Assembly: GCF_001998865.1 (NCBI RefSeq)
Contig: NZ_CP019607.1
Location: 2,170,001-2,234,000, forward strand
Reading direction: 5' to 3'
Origin: Tessaracoccus flavescens
GTDB lineage: Bacteria; Actinomycetota; Actinomycetes; Propionibacteriales; Propionibacteriaceae
Length of the DNA stretch: 64,000 nucleotides
Shown here: positions 44,076 through 53,856 of the stretch, piece by piece
How positions within the stretch are numbered: the stretch's first letter is position 1
Layout: the number at the start of each line of letters is the position of its first letter
Translations under genes and position numbers: made by a program
Notes under the pieces: model-generated
Database searches by the model: none
What the model saw: only the letters and a program-made list of their open reading frames with translations
Told to the model about the DNA's origin: nothing

Positions 44076-44102
44076 CGAGTGTTGCAACCGCGATATACGC
44101 TA
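44076..44102 (-). repeat. Right terminal inverted repeat (att arm) of 9.5-kb element
   Basis: It is the complement of the left arm with two or three mismatches, and it ends with CGCTA at the oxidoreductase junction. Confidence 0.85.
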
Positions 44103-44907
44103 TGAGAACCCCCTCTACCTCGCCGAGGAGGCCGGTGCGCTAGACCTGCTCTCCGACGGAAGGCTCGCGCTGGGTGTGAGCCGGGGATCGCCGGAGACGG
44201 CGCTGCGCGGCTACGAGGCCTTCGGTTACACCGGGTCAAGCGACCCGAGGGGCGCCGATCTCGCCCGCGACAAGTTCGACCTCTTCTGGCAGGCGATCAA
44301 CGGCCAGAAGCTCGTCGACGGTGATCCGCGCATGACGCCGCAGGGCAGCCGGCTCGCGATCGAACCGCTCTCCGAGTCGCTCCCGGAGCACGTCTGGTGG
44401 GGAAGCGGCACCCGCAGCACGGCCGAATGGGCCGGGCGGATGGGCCTCAACCTGATGAGCTCCACCCTGCTCACCGAGACCACCGGCCAGCCGTTCCATG
44501 AGCTGCAGGCCGAGCAGATCGAGGCGTTCCGGCAGGCCTACCGCGAGGCCGGACACACCGGCTCGCCGCGGGTCTCGGTCAGCAGGAGCATCTTCCCGCT
44601 GACGAACGAGATCGACCGCCGCTACTTCGGCGACGGGCGCGACGAGGGATCCGACCAGGTGGGCATCATCGACGGCTTCCAGTCGACGTTCGGCAAGACC
44701 TACGCCGCCGAACCCGACCAGTTGATCGAACAGCTCAAGGCCGACTCGGCCGTCCAGGCCGCCGACACGGTGATGCTGACGGTGCCGAACCAGCTCGGCG
44801 TCGCCTACAACCTGCACGTGCTGGAGTCCTTCGCCAAGCACGTCGCCCCGGCGCTCGGCTGGAAGCCGAACACCGAGGGCCCGGTCCTCGGCGACCCGGT
44901 CGCCTGA
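44103..44907 (+). pseudogene. LLM-class flavin oxidoreductase, 3' part
   Basis: It continues the gene begun at 34354: NPLYLAEEAGALDLLSDGRLALGVSRGSP, EHVWWGSGTRSTAEWAGRMGLNL, DEGSDQVGIIDGF, and the C-terminal LHVLESFAKHVAPALGW. Together the two halves give about 352 residues, a normal LLM length. The upstream frame includes codons from the element's right arm, so a start at 44071 could in theory yield an N-truncated protein, but the flavin site would be incomplete. Confidence 0.9.
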
Positions 44908-44911
44908 GTTC

Positions 44912-44941
44912 CGCCCGCCGCGGTCTGTCCCGCGGCGGGCG
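44912..44941 (+). terminator. Hairpin after the LLM oxidoreductase
   Basis: A perfect 12-bp GC stem (44912-44923 with 44930-44941) with loop TCTGTC starts five bases after the stop. Confidence 0.7.
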
Positions 44942-45167
44942 TCTCCATCCCCAAGACTGGCGGTGGCGACGACCCCCTGAAGCGCCCCTCGCCCAAGCTG
45001 CCACCATGTCTCAGTCCGAACCAACGCCGGCGAACGCAGCGCATTGTCCCCCGCCTGACAGGACTGGTCGGGATCCTCAGCGGGCTGTTGATCCTCTTCG
45101 GTGGGATCACCCTGCGCTCCACGCCGACCTCCTGCGCCGCTGACGCGGACCGAAGTCTCCTGAGCGC
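44942..45167. other. Intergenic stretch with possible gene remnant
   Basis: No clear gene. On the plus strand, 45014-45140 reads RRRTQRIVPRLTGLVGILSGLLILFGGITLRS in one frame, which looks like a basic head plus membrane segment. It lacks a start in frame; an ATG at 45006 lies in a different frame. It may be a small broken membrane protein. Confidence 0.35.
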
Positions 45168-45201
45168 AGAGGTGCCCGCCCCATGTGGGACGGGCACCTC
45201 T
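45168..45201 (-). terminator. Terminator of the S8 protease gene
   Basis: An 11-bp outer stem (45168-45178 with 45191-45201) plus an inner CCCA/TGGG stem lies 15 bases beyond the protease stop. Confidence 0.7.
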
Positions 45202-45216
45202 GTGTCTTCTGGCAGG

Positions 45217-48200
45217 TCAGGAGTTCTTGAACCTCACGATGTTGTTGAGGATCTCCTTCCTCTCCCACCGGTAGGCGTAGGTTCCATCGGCCTTCCTGGA
45301 GGCCGCGATCACGTCCGCCGTGATGTAGGAGCGGCAGCCGCCTCGACCGGTGGCCGCGGTGTCGCACTCGGTGCGCCACTTGCGTCCGTCGGCCGCCGTC
45401 CAGCTGGTGTTGTTGGCGAGCGGGTTCGAGCCCCACTGCTGGCGGGTCATGCCCGGCAGGTAGGTGAGGTTGTTGAACACCCAGCCGTTGCTGACGACGA
45501 ACTTGCCGTCGACGTCATCGACGGTGGTGGCCCAGATCTGGGTGCGGCAGCGGGTGGTCTGCGAGTACTTCTCACAGGTGGTCAGCCACTTGCGCCCGTT
45601 GACCGTGTGGTAGCCCGGCGTGTTGTACACGTCCGGCACGATTGGCTTCTGGGTCGGCACCGGCTTGGTCGGAACCGGCTTGGTCGGCGTGGGCTTCACG
45701 CTCGGCGGCGGGGGAGCGGCACGCAGCTGGAAGACCTTCGAGGTCCACGACTGGGTGCCGCCGTCGCCGTCAGGCTCCTCGGCCGTGAAGCGCAGGACGT
45801 ACTGGCCTGCCGGGGCGTCCGCCATGAGGCCCTTGTCGTTCTTCAGACGACCGTCCCACGAGTACAGGTCGAGGTCAGCGGTGCGGCCCTTGTAGTCCAT
45901 CGTGAAGACCTCGCGGGCACCCGACTCGACCGGCTTGCCTGCCTTGACGGGGATGGCCTCGAGCTTCAGCGACCTGACCGGGTACGCCAGGTGCAGGAGG
46001 ACGCTCGGATTGTCGCCGTTGCCCTTGTAGACCTGCATGTTCTTGGCCAGGTCGAAGTCGACCGAGCTGTCGACGCACTGCTGTTCCTCCCAGGCGTCGC
46101 ACTCGTTGATCACGGCGAGGGCCGGGATGGGCAGGCTCTCGTCGGCCGAGAGGGGGAAGGCGGAGGCGAACAGCTTCATGTTGCCGTAGTCGCCCGTCAT
46201 GCCCGCGAACGGGACGTCGACGGTGGTGCCCTCGGAGTCGGTCAGCACGACGAAGCCGCTGTACTGTGTTCCCTCGAGCGAGTCGGCTGCGGGCTGGACG
46301 GTGACGTCCACAGTCGCCGTTCCGCCGGCGGGGACCGTGACGGTGGGCGCCGAGAAGGTGACCCTCGACTCCTCGAACACGAGCTCACCGTAGTTCTGCA
46401 GCGTCGCGGAGTCGTTGTAGGTCGACAGAGCATCCTCGTGCGAGAGCGTCCAGGTGACGGCCTCTCCGGTGGCGTTGCTGATGGTCAGCTTCTGCGTGAA
46501 CGGCCCGTCGGCGGACTCGCCCGCGGAGATCTTTGAGGGGGTCACCAGCGAGTCGGCGAGGATCGCCTTGTCTACCTGGATCAGACCCGCGCCCTGGCGG
46601 TGCGCCGCATCGAGCCGTTCGCTCGGCTGCTGCAGAGCGAGCCGCTCGGGGTTGAGGCTCGGCGCAGCGGTGTTCTGCAGCCGCGTGAGCACCTCTGCCG
46701 GCGTGAGGTCAGGGTTCTCCTGCAGCATCAGCGCCACGGCTCCGGCCACGTGCGGTGCGGCCATCGAGGTGCCGGAGTTGCTGAGGTGGCCGCCCTTCTC
46801 GAGCGGGTAGGTCGAGTAGATCGAGCCGCCGGGGGCGCCCAGGTCGGGCTTCAGCGTCAGGTCTGCCGAGAGACCCCAGGACGAGAAGTCGGAGATCCTG
46901 CCGCCGAGCGGGTTGGGGGTCTGGACCTCTTCGCCGGTCAGGGCGCCGGTGATTCCGCCGGGAAGGGCCGCCACGATGGCCGCTCCTTCGCTCTGTCCGA
47001 TGGTCACGACGGGGATGGTGATCTGAGTTGCGCCCTCGACGGTTGCGTTGATGAATCCGGGGACGTTGTTGTAGATGACGAGCGCCTTCGCGCCGGACGC
47101 CTGCGCAGCGACGGCCTTCTCGTGGAAGGAGCAGGTGCCGCGCGAGACGATCGCGATCTTGCCGGTGACGTCGCCGCCGGCCGTGCAGCCGAACGGATCG
47201 GTCATGGCCGACACCGCGGTGCCGTTGATGGCGTCGGTGATGTCGGGCGAGCCCGTCGACGTCAGGTAGCCGGCCGAGATCGGCTCCCCGGTCGCGGGCG
47301 TGAACAGCATCTCGCTCATGCGGACCGAGACGTTGTCGTAGGAGGCGACGCCGATGGCATCGCGCGCGACGCCCGGGGCGCCGACGGCCTGGGTGAAGTA
47401 GTCGCCCTCATTGCCCGCCGCGTTGACCACGACGATGCCGTTGCGGACGAGGCGGTCGGAGGCGGTGCCGGTCGGGTACTCCTGCCACGACTCGAACGCA
47501 GCGCCGAGGCTCATGTTGACGACGTCCATGCCATCGGCCTCCGCGCGCTCGAGGGCGGCGAGGATGATGTCGGTGTCGGTCGAGCCGTCGCAGCCGAAGA
47601 CGCGGTAGGCGCCCAGCGTGACGTCGGGAGCGACGCCGGTGATCTTGCCGTTGCCGCCGACGATGCCGGCCACGTGGGTGCCGTGACCCTGGCAGTCGTC
47701 AGGCATCGCATCCGGCTTGGGCACCGGGTTGAAGTTCGCGTCGTTGGGGTCGGCGTTGTACGCGTCACCGACGAAGTCGTAGCCGTAGGCGACGCGCGCG
47801 GTCGGGAAGGTCGTCGTCCCGTTCTTGCCGCTGCCTCCGAAGTCGGGGTGGTCGTAGTCGATGCCGCTGTCGATGACGCCGACCTTGATGCCCTCACCGG
47901 TCAGGCCAAGCTCGCCGCGGGCGATGTCGACGCCGGTCATGGTGCCCGCCGTGAACATGGCGGGGTCGGAGTTCTGGGACTCGGGGACCGCGACCGGGAT
48001 GACCGGGAAGATCGCCTTGACCTCGGGCAGTTCTGCGAGCGCCTGGGCGGTGTCGGCGTCAGCTTCGACGGTGGCGCCGTTGAACAGCGAGTCGAACTTG
48101 CGCGTGACGGTGGCTCCCTCGCGCTTCGCGTCGGCCTCGAGCTGCTTGTGCCCGCGGTCGATCTTGGCCCGGTTGCCACCGGTGGAGGTCGGCTCCCCTT

Positions 48201-48387
48201 CGAGCTCGACGAACCACTTGGTGGTGTTGACGAAGCCTGCCGTCACCTCGCGGGCGATTTCCTTCTTGTTCGGGATCGTGACCCGGTCACCGTCACCGGG
48301 GGCGCCGAATGCGGTGCCTGGTGTCAGGACGAGGGCTGCGGCGACAGCCGCCACAGCCCCGCGCCGGAAACGTCTGGATGTTGCCAT
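45217..48387 (-). CDS. Secreted subtilisin-like S8 protease
   Basis: The 1,056-aa pre-pro-protease has a signal peptide (MATSRRFRRGAVAAVAAALVLTPGTAFG), an I9-type propeptide (residues ~45-135) and a peptidase S8 domain. The triad is Asp173 (GVIDSGIDY), His235 (QGHGTHVAG) and Ser541 (SGTSMAAPHVAG). A PA insertion lies at ~380-490 (CSFHEKAVAAQASGAKALVIYN), with Fn3-like domains after residue ~620. A Pro/Thr/Lys linker leads to two C-terminal repeats of the pattern GRKW-T-C...CR (near residues 955 and 1007), each with a Cys pair. There is no LPxTG motif. It acts outside the cell. Confidence 0.93.
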   Translation of the reverse strand: MATSRRFRRGAVAAVAAALVLTPGTAFGAPGDGDRVTIPNKKEIAREVTAGFVNTTKWFVELEGEPTSTGGNRAKIDRGHKQLEADAKREGATVTRKFDSLFNGATVEADADTAQALAELPEVKAIFPVIPVAVPESQNSDPAMFTAGTMTGVDIARGELGLTGEGIKVGVIDSGIDYDHPDFGGSGKNGTTTFPTARVAYGYDFVGDAYNADPNDANFNPVPKPDAMPDDCQGHGTHVAGIVGGNGKITGVAPDVTLGAYRVFGCDGSTDTDIILAALERAEADGMDVVNMSLGAAFESWQEYPTGTASDRLVRNGIVVVNAAGNEGDYFTQAVGAPGVARDAIGVASYDNVSVRMSEMLFTPATGEPISAGYLTSTGSPDITDAINGTAVSAMTDPFGCTAGGDVTGKIAIVSRGTCSFHEKAVAAQASGAKALVIYNNVPGFINATVEGATQITIPVVTIGQSEGAAIVAALPGGITGALTGEEVQTPNPLGGRISDFSSWGLSADLTLKPDLGAPGGSIYSTYPLEKGGHLSNSGTSMAAPHVAGAVALMLQENPDLTPAEVLTRLQNTAAPSLNPERLALQQPSERLDAAHRQGAGLIQVDKAILADSLVTPSKISAGESADGPFTQKLTISNATGEAVTWTLSHEDALSTYNDSATLQNYGELVFEESRVTFSAPTVTVPAGGTATVDVTVQPAADSLEGTQYSGFVVLTDSEGTTVDVPFAGMTGDYGNMKLFASAFPLSADESLPIPALAVINECDAWEEQQCVDSSVDFDLAKNMQVYKGNGDNPSVLLHLAYPVRSLKLEAIPVKAGKPVESGAREVFTMDYKGRTADLDLYSWDGRLKNDKGLMADAPAGQYVLRFTAEEPDGDGGTQSWTSKVFQLRAAPPPPSVKPTPTKPVPTKPVPTQKPIVPDVYNTPGYHTVNGRKWLTTCEKYSQTTRCRTQIWATTVDDVDGKFVVSNGWVFNNLTYLPGMTRQQWGSNPLANNTSWTAADGRKWRTECDTAATGRGGCRSYITADVIAASRKADGTYAYRWERKEILNNIVRFKNS

Positions 48388-48597
48388 CTTTGGCCTTCCT
48401 CTAGCGTGGACTGACTCAACCTAGCTGCGACGTGTGTCAGTTGTGTGCCAATCCCACGGGCGGTCGCAACGAGTTCGACGGCGTGTCCGTTGAGTGTCTG
48501 CCCACACCAGATGCGCATCCTGGGCGGCCGGGGACATGAAATGACCGGAGGACGATCTCTCGTCCCCCGGTCATCCCCCCAAGAAGTGGTCGTCTGG
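48388..48597. other. Intergenic, promoter of the protease on the minus strand
   Basis: A GAGGAAGG ribosome site precedes the protease ATG, with a TAGGTT candidate -10 box on the minus strand near 48420. Otherwise no gene is seen. Confidence 0.4.
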
Positions 48598-50048
48598 CTA
48601 GACGCGGAACCCGCGGTGTCGACGCGTCAGCCGCACGGCCATCGCGACGGTCTGGATTGCCGCGAGGACCGCGAGCGCGGGCCAGGCGAACACAAGGCGA
48701 TCTCCTTGACCAGCAGCGGAAGCGCCAGCCAGGTGAGCACCAGCACGGTGAAGGTCACCGCGAGATAGGCGAGCGGCTGGACGAAGGCGTTGTCGCCCTT
48801 TCCTCCCTCCGCTGCGGCCTGGGCGCCCCAGTTGTCGACGTCGCGACGACCGAGGAACTTCGCCCAGGACCGGAGGAAGTGGCCGAGTTTGAGCCACAGT
48901 GTACAGCTCGCCGGGCAGGAAGAGCAGCGCGAACGCGATGTCCTTCGCCGTCCGGTCGTGCATCGAAAGGGCGGTGCGCACGTTGAGCGCGATCGCGACC
49001 AGCGGTGGCAGCAGTCACCAAGGCGAGAAGCGCGCCGATGCTCATCGATGCGGCAAGAAGAAGCACGAAGCCGATCCGCACGAGGAGGTTGAACAGCATC
49101 GACCAGTTCTCGAGCCAGCGGAGCCGCAGGTTCGGGTGGAACGGCTGGCCGGAGGTGTCTCCCCACTGCCCGGGCCACATGAGGTCGATCGCGCCGTAGT
49201 TCCACTTCACCTGCTGGGCGTCCAGCGACTTCAGCGTGACCATGGGGCCGACCTCGGCCCGGGCGCTCGCGGAGATCTTCGTCGAGAAGCCGCACCGCTT
49301 CAGTTGCAGCGAGAGCAGCGAGTCCTCGACCTCGGAGTCGGAGCCCCACGGCCCGTGTTGACGGTGTGCGTCACGCACCGTCTTCAGCGCGGCGACGGAG
49401 AAGATCGAGCACTGACCGCCGAGCACGGCCATGTTGCGTCCGCGCAGGAGGTTCTGCAGGTTGAAACTGGCGAACTGCTGACGCTGCCCGGCGATGAGGA
49501 ACTTCTCGCCGCCGTTGCGTCCCTCGGCGTAGTCGATCGAGTAGATGGCGCTGATGCCGCCGATGCGCGAGTCGGAGCTGATCTCCGCCAGGAGGTTGGC
49601 CACCGCATCCCGGGCAAGCACGGTGTCACCGTCGACGCCGAGCAGATAGTCGCAGTCCTCCACGAGCTTGAAGCCGATGTTGAGCGCACCGACCTTCCGT
49701 TCGGGGAGCCGACCGACGTCGTGCACGCGGATGTCGCAGACCATCTTTTCGTCGCGGTAGTTCCGCTCGTGGCGGCCGGCCAGTTCGCGGGCCACCCAGA
49801 AGGTGTCGTCGGTGGTGTTGTTGATGATGACGTGGATCACATCGGGGATCCGGGTCTGGTTCAGCAGCGCTTTGGAGCACGGACTCGATCGAGGCTTCCT
49901 CGTTGCAGGCGGGAACCACGCAGCCGACCCGCGGGCGCTCCGGCTGTTCCGGAACGTAGGCCCCGGCGAACACCTCCACCTCAGCACCGGTCGTCGCCGA
50001 TGCCGTGAAGGCGTCGACCTCCTCGTCGGCCAACTCGATCACGCTCAT
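48598..50048 (-). pseudogene. Family 2 glycosyltransferase with four frame breaks
   Basis: The start ATG at 50046-50048 has GGGGGG upstream. The pieces join as: PRVGCVVPACNEEASIESVL; break near 49,875; LLNQTRIPDVIHVIINNTTDDT, LGVDGDTVLARDAVANLL and a GGQCSIFSVAAL acceptor-binding region to the membrane helix LLLAASMSIGALLALV; break near 49,010; MHDRTAKDIAFALLFLPGELY; break near 48,895; LKLGHFLRSWAKFLGRRDVDNWGAQ and VTFTVLVLTWLALPLLVKEIAL; break near 48,695; and WPALAVLAAIQTVAMAVRLTRRH to the stop at 48598. A processive polysaccharide synthase-like membrane enzyme of ~480 residues is implied. Decay or poor local sequence are both possible. Confidence 0.75.
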
Positions 50049-50244
50049 GTCCCCCCTGGATGCGTTTCCTTGACGATTCAATCCTGACCGCCCGCACGGC
50101 CGGACACCAGCGTGCAGACCACCAGTTTCGGGCCCCGTAGTACCGGGTTTTCCGCGCCCCGTACCAGGCCCGTTTTCCTGGGGTTGCCGGGGGCCCCTTC
50201 TGAGGGGAGGCTTCGTTGCGACAGCGACCCTGGAAGGCGACGAC

Positions 50245-50889
50245 GTGCGAAGAGGACTGATCATGGCCAGTGTCACGGCTTGCCTCGTGGTGAGCGGGTG
50301 CTCGGCGCCGCCCTGGGAGGCGGCGAATGCGGCCGAGGTGCCCACTGCTTCGGCCGCAGCAGCTGTGCCTCGATGTCCGAGGAGCAGACGCCAGCCAAGG
50401 TGCCCGAGCCGCAACCGTCGACCGAGCCGTCGGAGGAGCCCTCCGCCCCGCCCATGGTGGTCGACGACCTGGCCGACGGCGCGGTCCGACACCAGTTCAC
50501 CGCGGGTGGCCTCGTGGTCACGGCCGACTACTGGACGACGCGCGACAAGCGCGACTGGACGGCACCCTCGGTCAAGCCGGTCACGCTCAACCTGTCAGCG
50601 GAGGGAGCCGACGAGGTGAGCCTCACGGCCATCCAGGTGCAGGTCGAACGGCTGACCGGATGCCGGATGGGTGGCGGTCCCAGCGGTGAGCATCACCCAG
50701 CCGGTCCTGGCCGGAGCCCCCGTCGTCGTGTCGCCATCAACCGCGAGCGCCGCCGTGCTGGTCAACGCGGTCGAGGTCGACTCGCACGCGCTGCGCTACA
50801 CGCTCGTCTACACCTTGACCGTCGCCGGACGTGAGGGGCCGGTGCAGGTCGTCGCTGACGACACCCTCGTCGTGGCCCTCGCGCCCTAG
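50245..50889 (+). pseudogene. Small lipoprotein with two frame breaks
   Basis: The start at 50245 gives a signal with lipobox SGC (MASVTACLVVSGCSAPP). Near 50,380 the sense passes to another frame (SEEQTPAKVPEPQPSTEPS, then VVDDLADGAVRHQFTAGGLVV and VKPVTLNLSAEGADEVSLTAIQV). Near 50,680 it passes again (VSITQPVLAGAPVVVSPSTAS and YTLVYTLTVAGREGPVQVV) to a stop at 50889. The restored product is a ~214-aa secreted lipoprotein with an immunoglobulin-like beta domain. Its function is unknown. Confidence 0.65.
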
Positions 50890-53611
50890 GACGCGGCCAT
50901 GGCCTCCTGCAGTTGACTGCGTGAGGTCATGTTCATCTTCGTCAGCGCGTTGTGCACGTGATACTCCGCCGTGCGTACCGTGACGAACAGGCGGGTGGCT
51001 ATCTCGCGGTTGGTCAGGCCCTCCGCGACGAGGAGGGCGACCTCACGCTCGCGCGACGTCAGCTCGGCCAGCCTGACCGTCACCGACGACTCGTCGATGA
51101 ACTCGTCCTGGGTCAGCGCCGTGTGGTCGAAGGCGGCCAGCCGGTCGCGCCAGGCCGGGGCGCCGTTGGCGTTGAGCAGGGCGACGCCCTCCTGGAGCAG
51201 CTCGAGGCCGCCTCCGGCGAGCTCGATCCCTGTGTCGGCCGCGGCGCGGGCCCAGTCCTCGGCAAGCACGATGCCGTACAGCCGCAGCGTCGCGCCGGGG
51301 TTGGCCTCGCCGTGTTGACGCAGCAGCCAGGCCGCCTCGGTGAAGTGCTCGTCGAACGGCTCCCCGGCACGGGCGGCGAGCAGGCCCTCAGCGTGCGCGC
51401 GCACGTAACGCTTCGCGGTCTCCTCGTACGGCTCGTCGTCGATGGCCGCGAAGGCGGCCTGTGCCGAGCCGAGGTTGCCCGCCGCGAGATGCGCCCGGAT
51501 CCGCAGCACGGCCGTCAGGAACGATCCGGTGTAGGAGACGTTGCCGGAGTTCCAGACGAGGTCGAGCGAGTTGGCCACGTCGGCCTCGTTGGTGCCGGCC
51601 GCGACATCAGTCCACACGCGGGTCAGTTTCTGCGTCGCGTCGGCCACCGACGAGACCCCGACCGTCTCCTGCCAGCTGAGGTACTCGCGCACGATGAGCC
51701 GCTCGCCGCGCACAGCGGGGACGAGGGCCGCGATCGCGAAGGCCGGCTGCCACATCGTCGACTGGAGTGAGTCGAGCGTCGAGGCGAGCTGGACATCTGC
51801 GACCTGGTGCGCCCTGTCCCAGTCGCAGTCGAGGAAGGCGATCTGGGAGAGCGAGAGTTCCGCCTGGATCCGGACGACCGGCAGGTCGACCACGGAGATG
51901 GCGTCCAGCTCCTGCCTGGCCTGGCTGAGCTCGCCGAGCACGAAGTACAGCAGCCCGAGGACGGAGCGGACCATCGGCATCAGCAGCGAGGTGCGCGGGT
52001 CGTCAGCGATCCTCTTCTTGATCCCGAGCAGCGAGGCGATTCGCTCCCGCGCGGGGATCTCGTCGTTGAGGCCCGTCACGAGCATCACCTCGAGCAGGAA
52101 GGCGTTGGTGGCCAGCTCCGCGGAGAGATCGGGGGAAGCGGTGGCGAGTTCCTCGGACCTGCGGGTCAGGAGCGGGATCAGCCGGGTGAAGCGCGCGCCC
52201 AACTCCGGGGTGACGGCGAGCAGGCCCTGGATCGCGACGTGAGCACAGGCCTGGGTCAGGACGATCAGCTCGCGGGGGTCGACGACCGTCTCGGGGTCGA
52301 TCCGGTTGAGCTGCTCCGCCGCGGCCTCAGGCGTCTTGCCCTCCGAACCCAGCAGGGCCAGTGAGCAGGTGCGGGTGACCGACGGGGCCATGTTGGTGAT
52401 CTCGTCCGCGACGTCGAGCAGCCGGTTCGGTCTGCCTGCGCGCAGCGCCGCGAGAACCACCTCAACCATCATCGTCGGGTCGAGCCGTGCTGCCTGGGTG
52501 GCCCAGCGGAAGGCGAGGGCCAGATCATGGACCCGGTAGGCGTCGACGAGTCTCGCGACGACCTCCTGGAACACGGTCGCGCAGTCGACGGGTCGGCCGC
52601 CGCGACCTGATGGGTCAGCGCCTCGAGGCCGGTCAGGGAGTCGGCGAGGGCGGCGTGACTGCTGCGGGTCTCGTCCCAGGCCGCATGCTCGAGGATCTCC
52701 CGTGAGGAGAGCCGGTGCCGCAGATGGACGGCGTCGCCCCCTGCGCGCTCGACCAGGCCGGTCGAGAGGAGCGACTCGGTGCCGATCTCGGGAAGGTCCC
52801 GGGCGCGTAGTACGTCGGAGAGCTGGTCGGCCCGAAGTTCACCCGCCTGGGCGAGCGCGATCAGCGCCCCACGAAGGGACGGCGTCGCGTCGGCGAGCAC
52901 GGAGGTGACGTGCTGGCGCAGCAGCCCGCTGCCGCGGGTGCGCTGGATGAGGGTGCCGAGCACACCGCGGATGCCGGTGCTCGGCCCGACGAGGCGCAGT
53001 TGGTCGATCAGTGAGACGAGCAGGGCGGGGTTTCCTCCGGTGACCTCCTGGACCCGGGCGAGGGTGTCGCCCTCCACGGGGATCCCCAACTCCTCCTTCA
53101 GGAAGGCGGCCAGTTCGGCGTCGCTGAAGGGGCCGACGTTGAACACGCGGCCACGCTCGGGCGAACGCAGCAGCAGGGAGAGCCCGTCGAGGAAGGTCCC
53201 GGTCGTCTCGGTGCTGGTCACGATGAGGAAGACGGGCAGCCGACGGAACCGACGCACGATCTGCCAGATGGCGAGCTGGGACGCCTCGTCCATCCACTGC
53301 GCATCCTCGATGATCAACGTCGTCGGCGCGGCTGCCTCGATGGCGGACAGCAGGTCCTTCGCCGGGTCATCGCCGAGCTCGACGCCGAGCGTCGCGGCCA
53401 GTTCCTCGGCGGCGGCGAGGGGCGTGCGGTGGTCCTCGGGATACACGTCGAGCCGGTGGACGGGGGCCTGGCTCTTCTCTGACGCGACCCGCGCGAGGGT
53501 CGACTTTCCGACCCCTTCAGGGCCGACCAGCCAGGCGACTTTCGCGCCATTGCTGACATCGGCGCCCATGGCGACGAGATCTGCCAGCTGGCGCTGCCTA
53601 CCGATGAGCAA
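50886..53611 (-). pseudogene. Large LuxR-family ATPase regulator (LAL/MalT-like), one frame break
   Basis: About 908 residues if one base is added near 52,588. The N-terminal STAND ATPase begins LIGRQRQLADLVAMG, with Walker A GPEGVGKSTLA and Walker B TLIIEDAQWMDEAS. After [10 protein letters not shown] the frame shifts to [23 protein letters not shown], followed by TPR-like helices. The C-terminal LuxR HTH is [27 protein letters not shown], then [19 protein letters not shown] 53611 with AGGAG upstream is the likely start. Targets are unknown. Confidence 0.8.
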
Positions 53612-53785
53612 TCCGGGCTCTCCTTCCCCTTCCCCCCATCCGGCGTAAACATACACGGCTGAGCGAGCCCGTCGCGGCCTGTGTTCACCCGTGGAACAGT
53701 GCGAAGTCACGCCCGGCTCCGCGGTGGGAAGGGGGCGAGCGAGCGTCACGATTCGGTAACGGGGATTTGCTGTTCGGCGCTTCAG

Positions 53786-53799
53786 TGCTAGCGTTAACA
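53786..53799 (+). promoter_or_regulatory. Candidate LacI-family operator of the fucose cluster
   Basis: TGCTAGCGTTAACA matches 12 of 14 bases of the palindrome TGTTAACGTTAACA, a pattern used by many actinobacterial LacI proteins. It lies 58 bases before the transporter operon, whose distal genes include a LacI regulator. Confidence 0.5.
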
Positions 53800-53856
53800 T
53801 CGTCGTCGTTCATGGACACGGAAGCCCATGGACGGACAAGGTACGAAGGAGTACGA

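Larger units (their letters stand above)
34605..44102. mobile_element. Integrated mobilisable plasmid-like element with cadmium cassette
   Basis: The 9.5-kb element splits an LLM oxidoreductase gene. Removing it and one CGCTA restores ATG CGC TAT GAG AAC, i.e. MRYENPLYLAEEAG without a break. The ends are 27-bp inverted repeats, which joined in a circle give a palindromic attP around CGCTAGCG. A serine integrase sits 20 bases from the right end. Cargo: cmtR-cadA-lspA-thioredoxin-like, two mobilisation accessory genes, relaxase, Rep, iterons and three small genes. Confidence 0.88.

Noticed and set aside
44071..44907. The 3' LLM frame as a complete gene with its own start at 44071
   Set aside because: The first ten codons are the element's att arm, and the family N-terminal barrel strands are at 34354-34604. 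It is half of a split gene.
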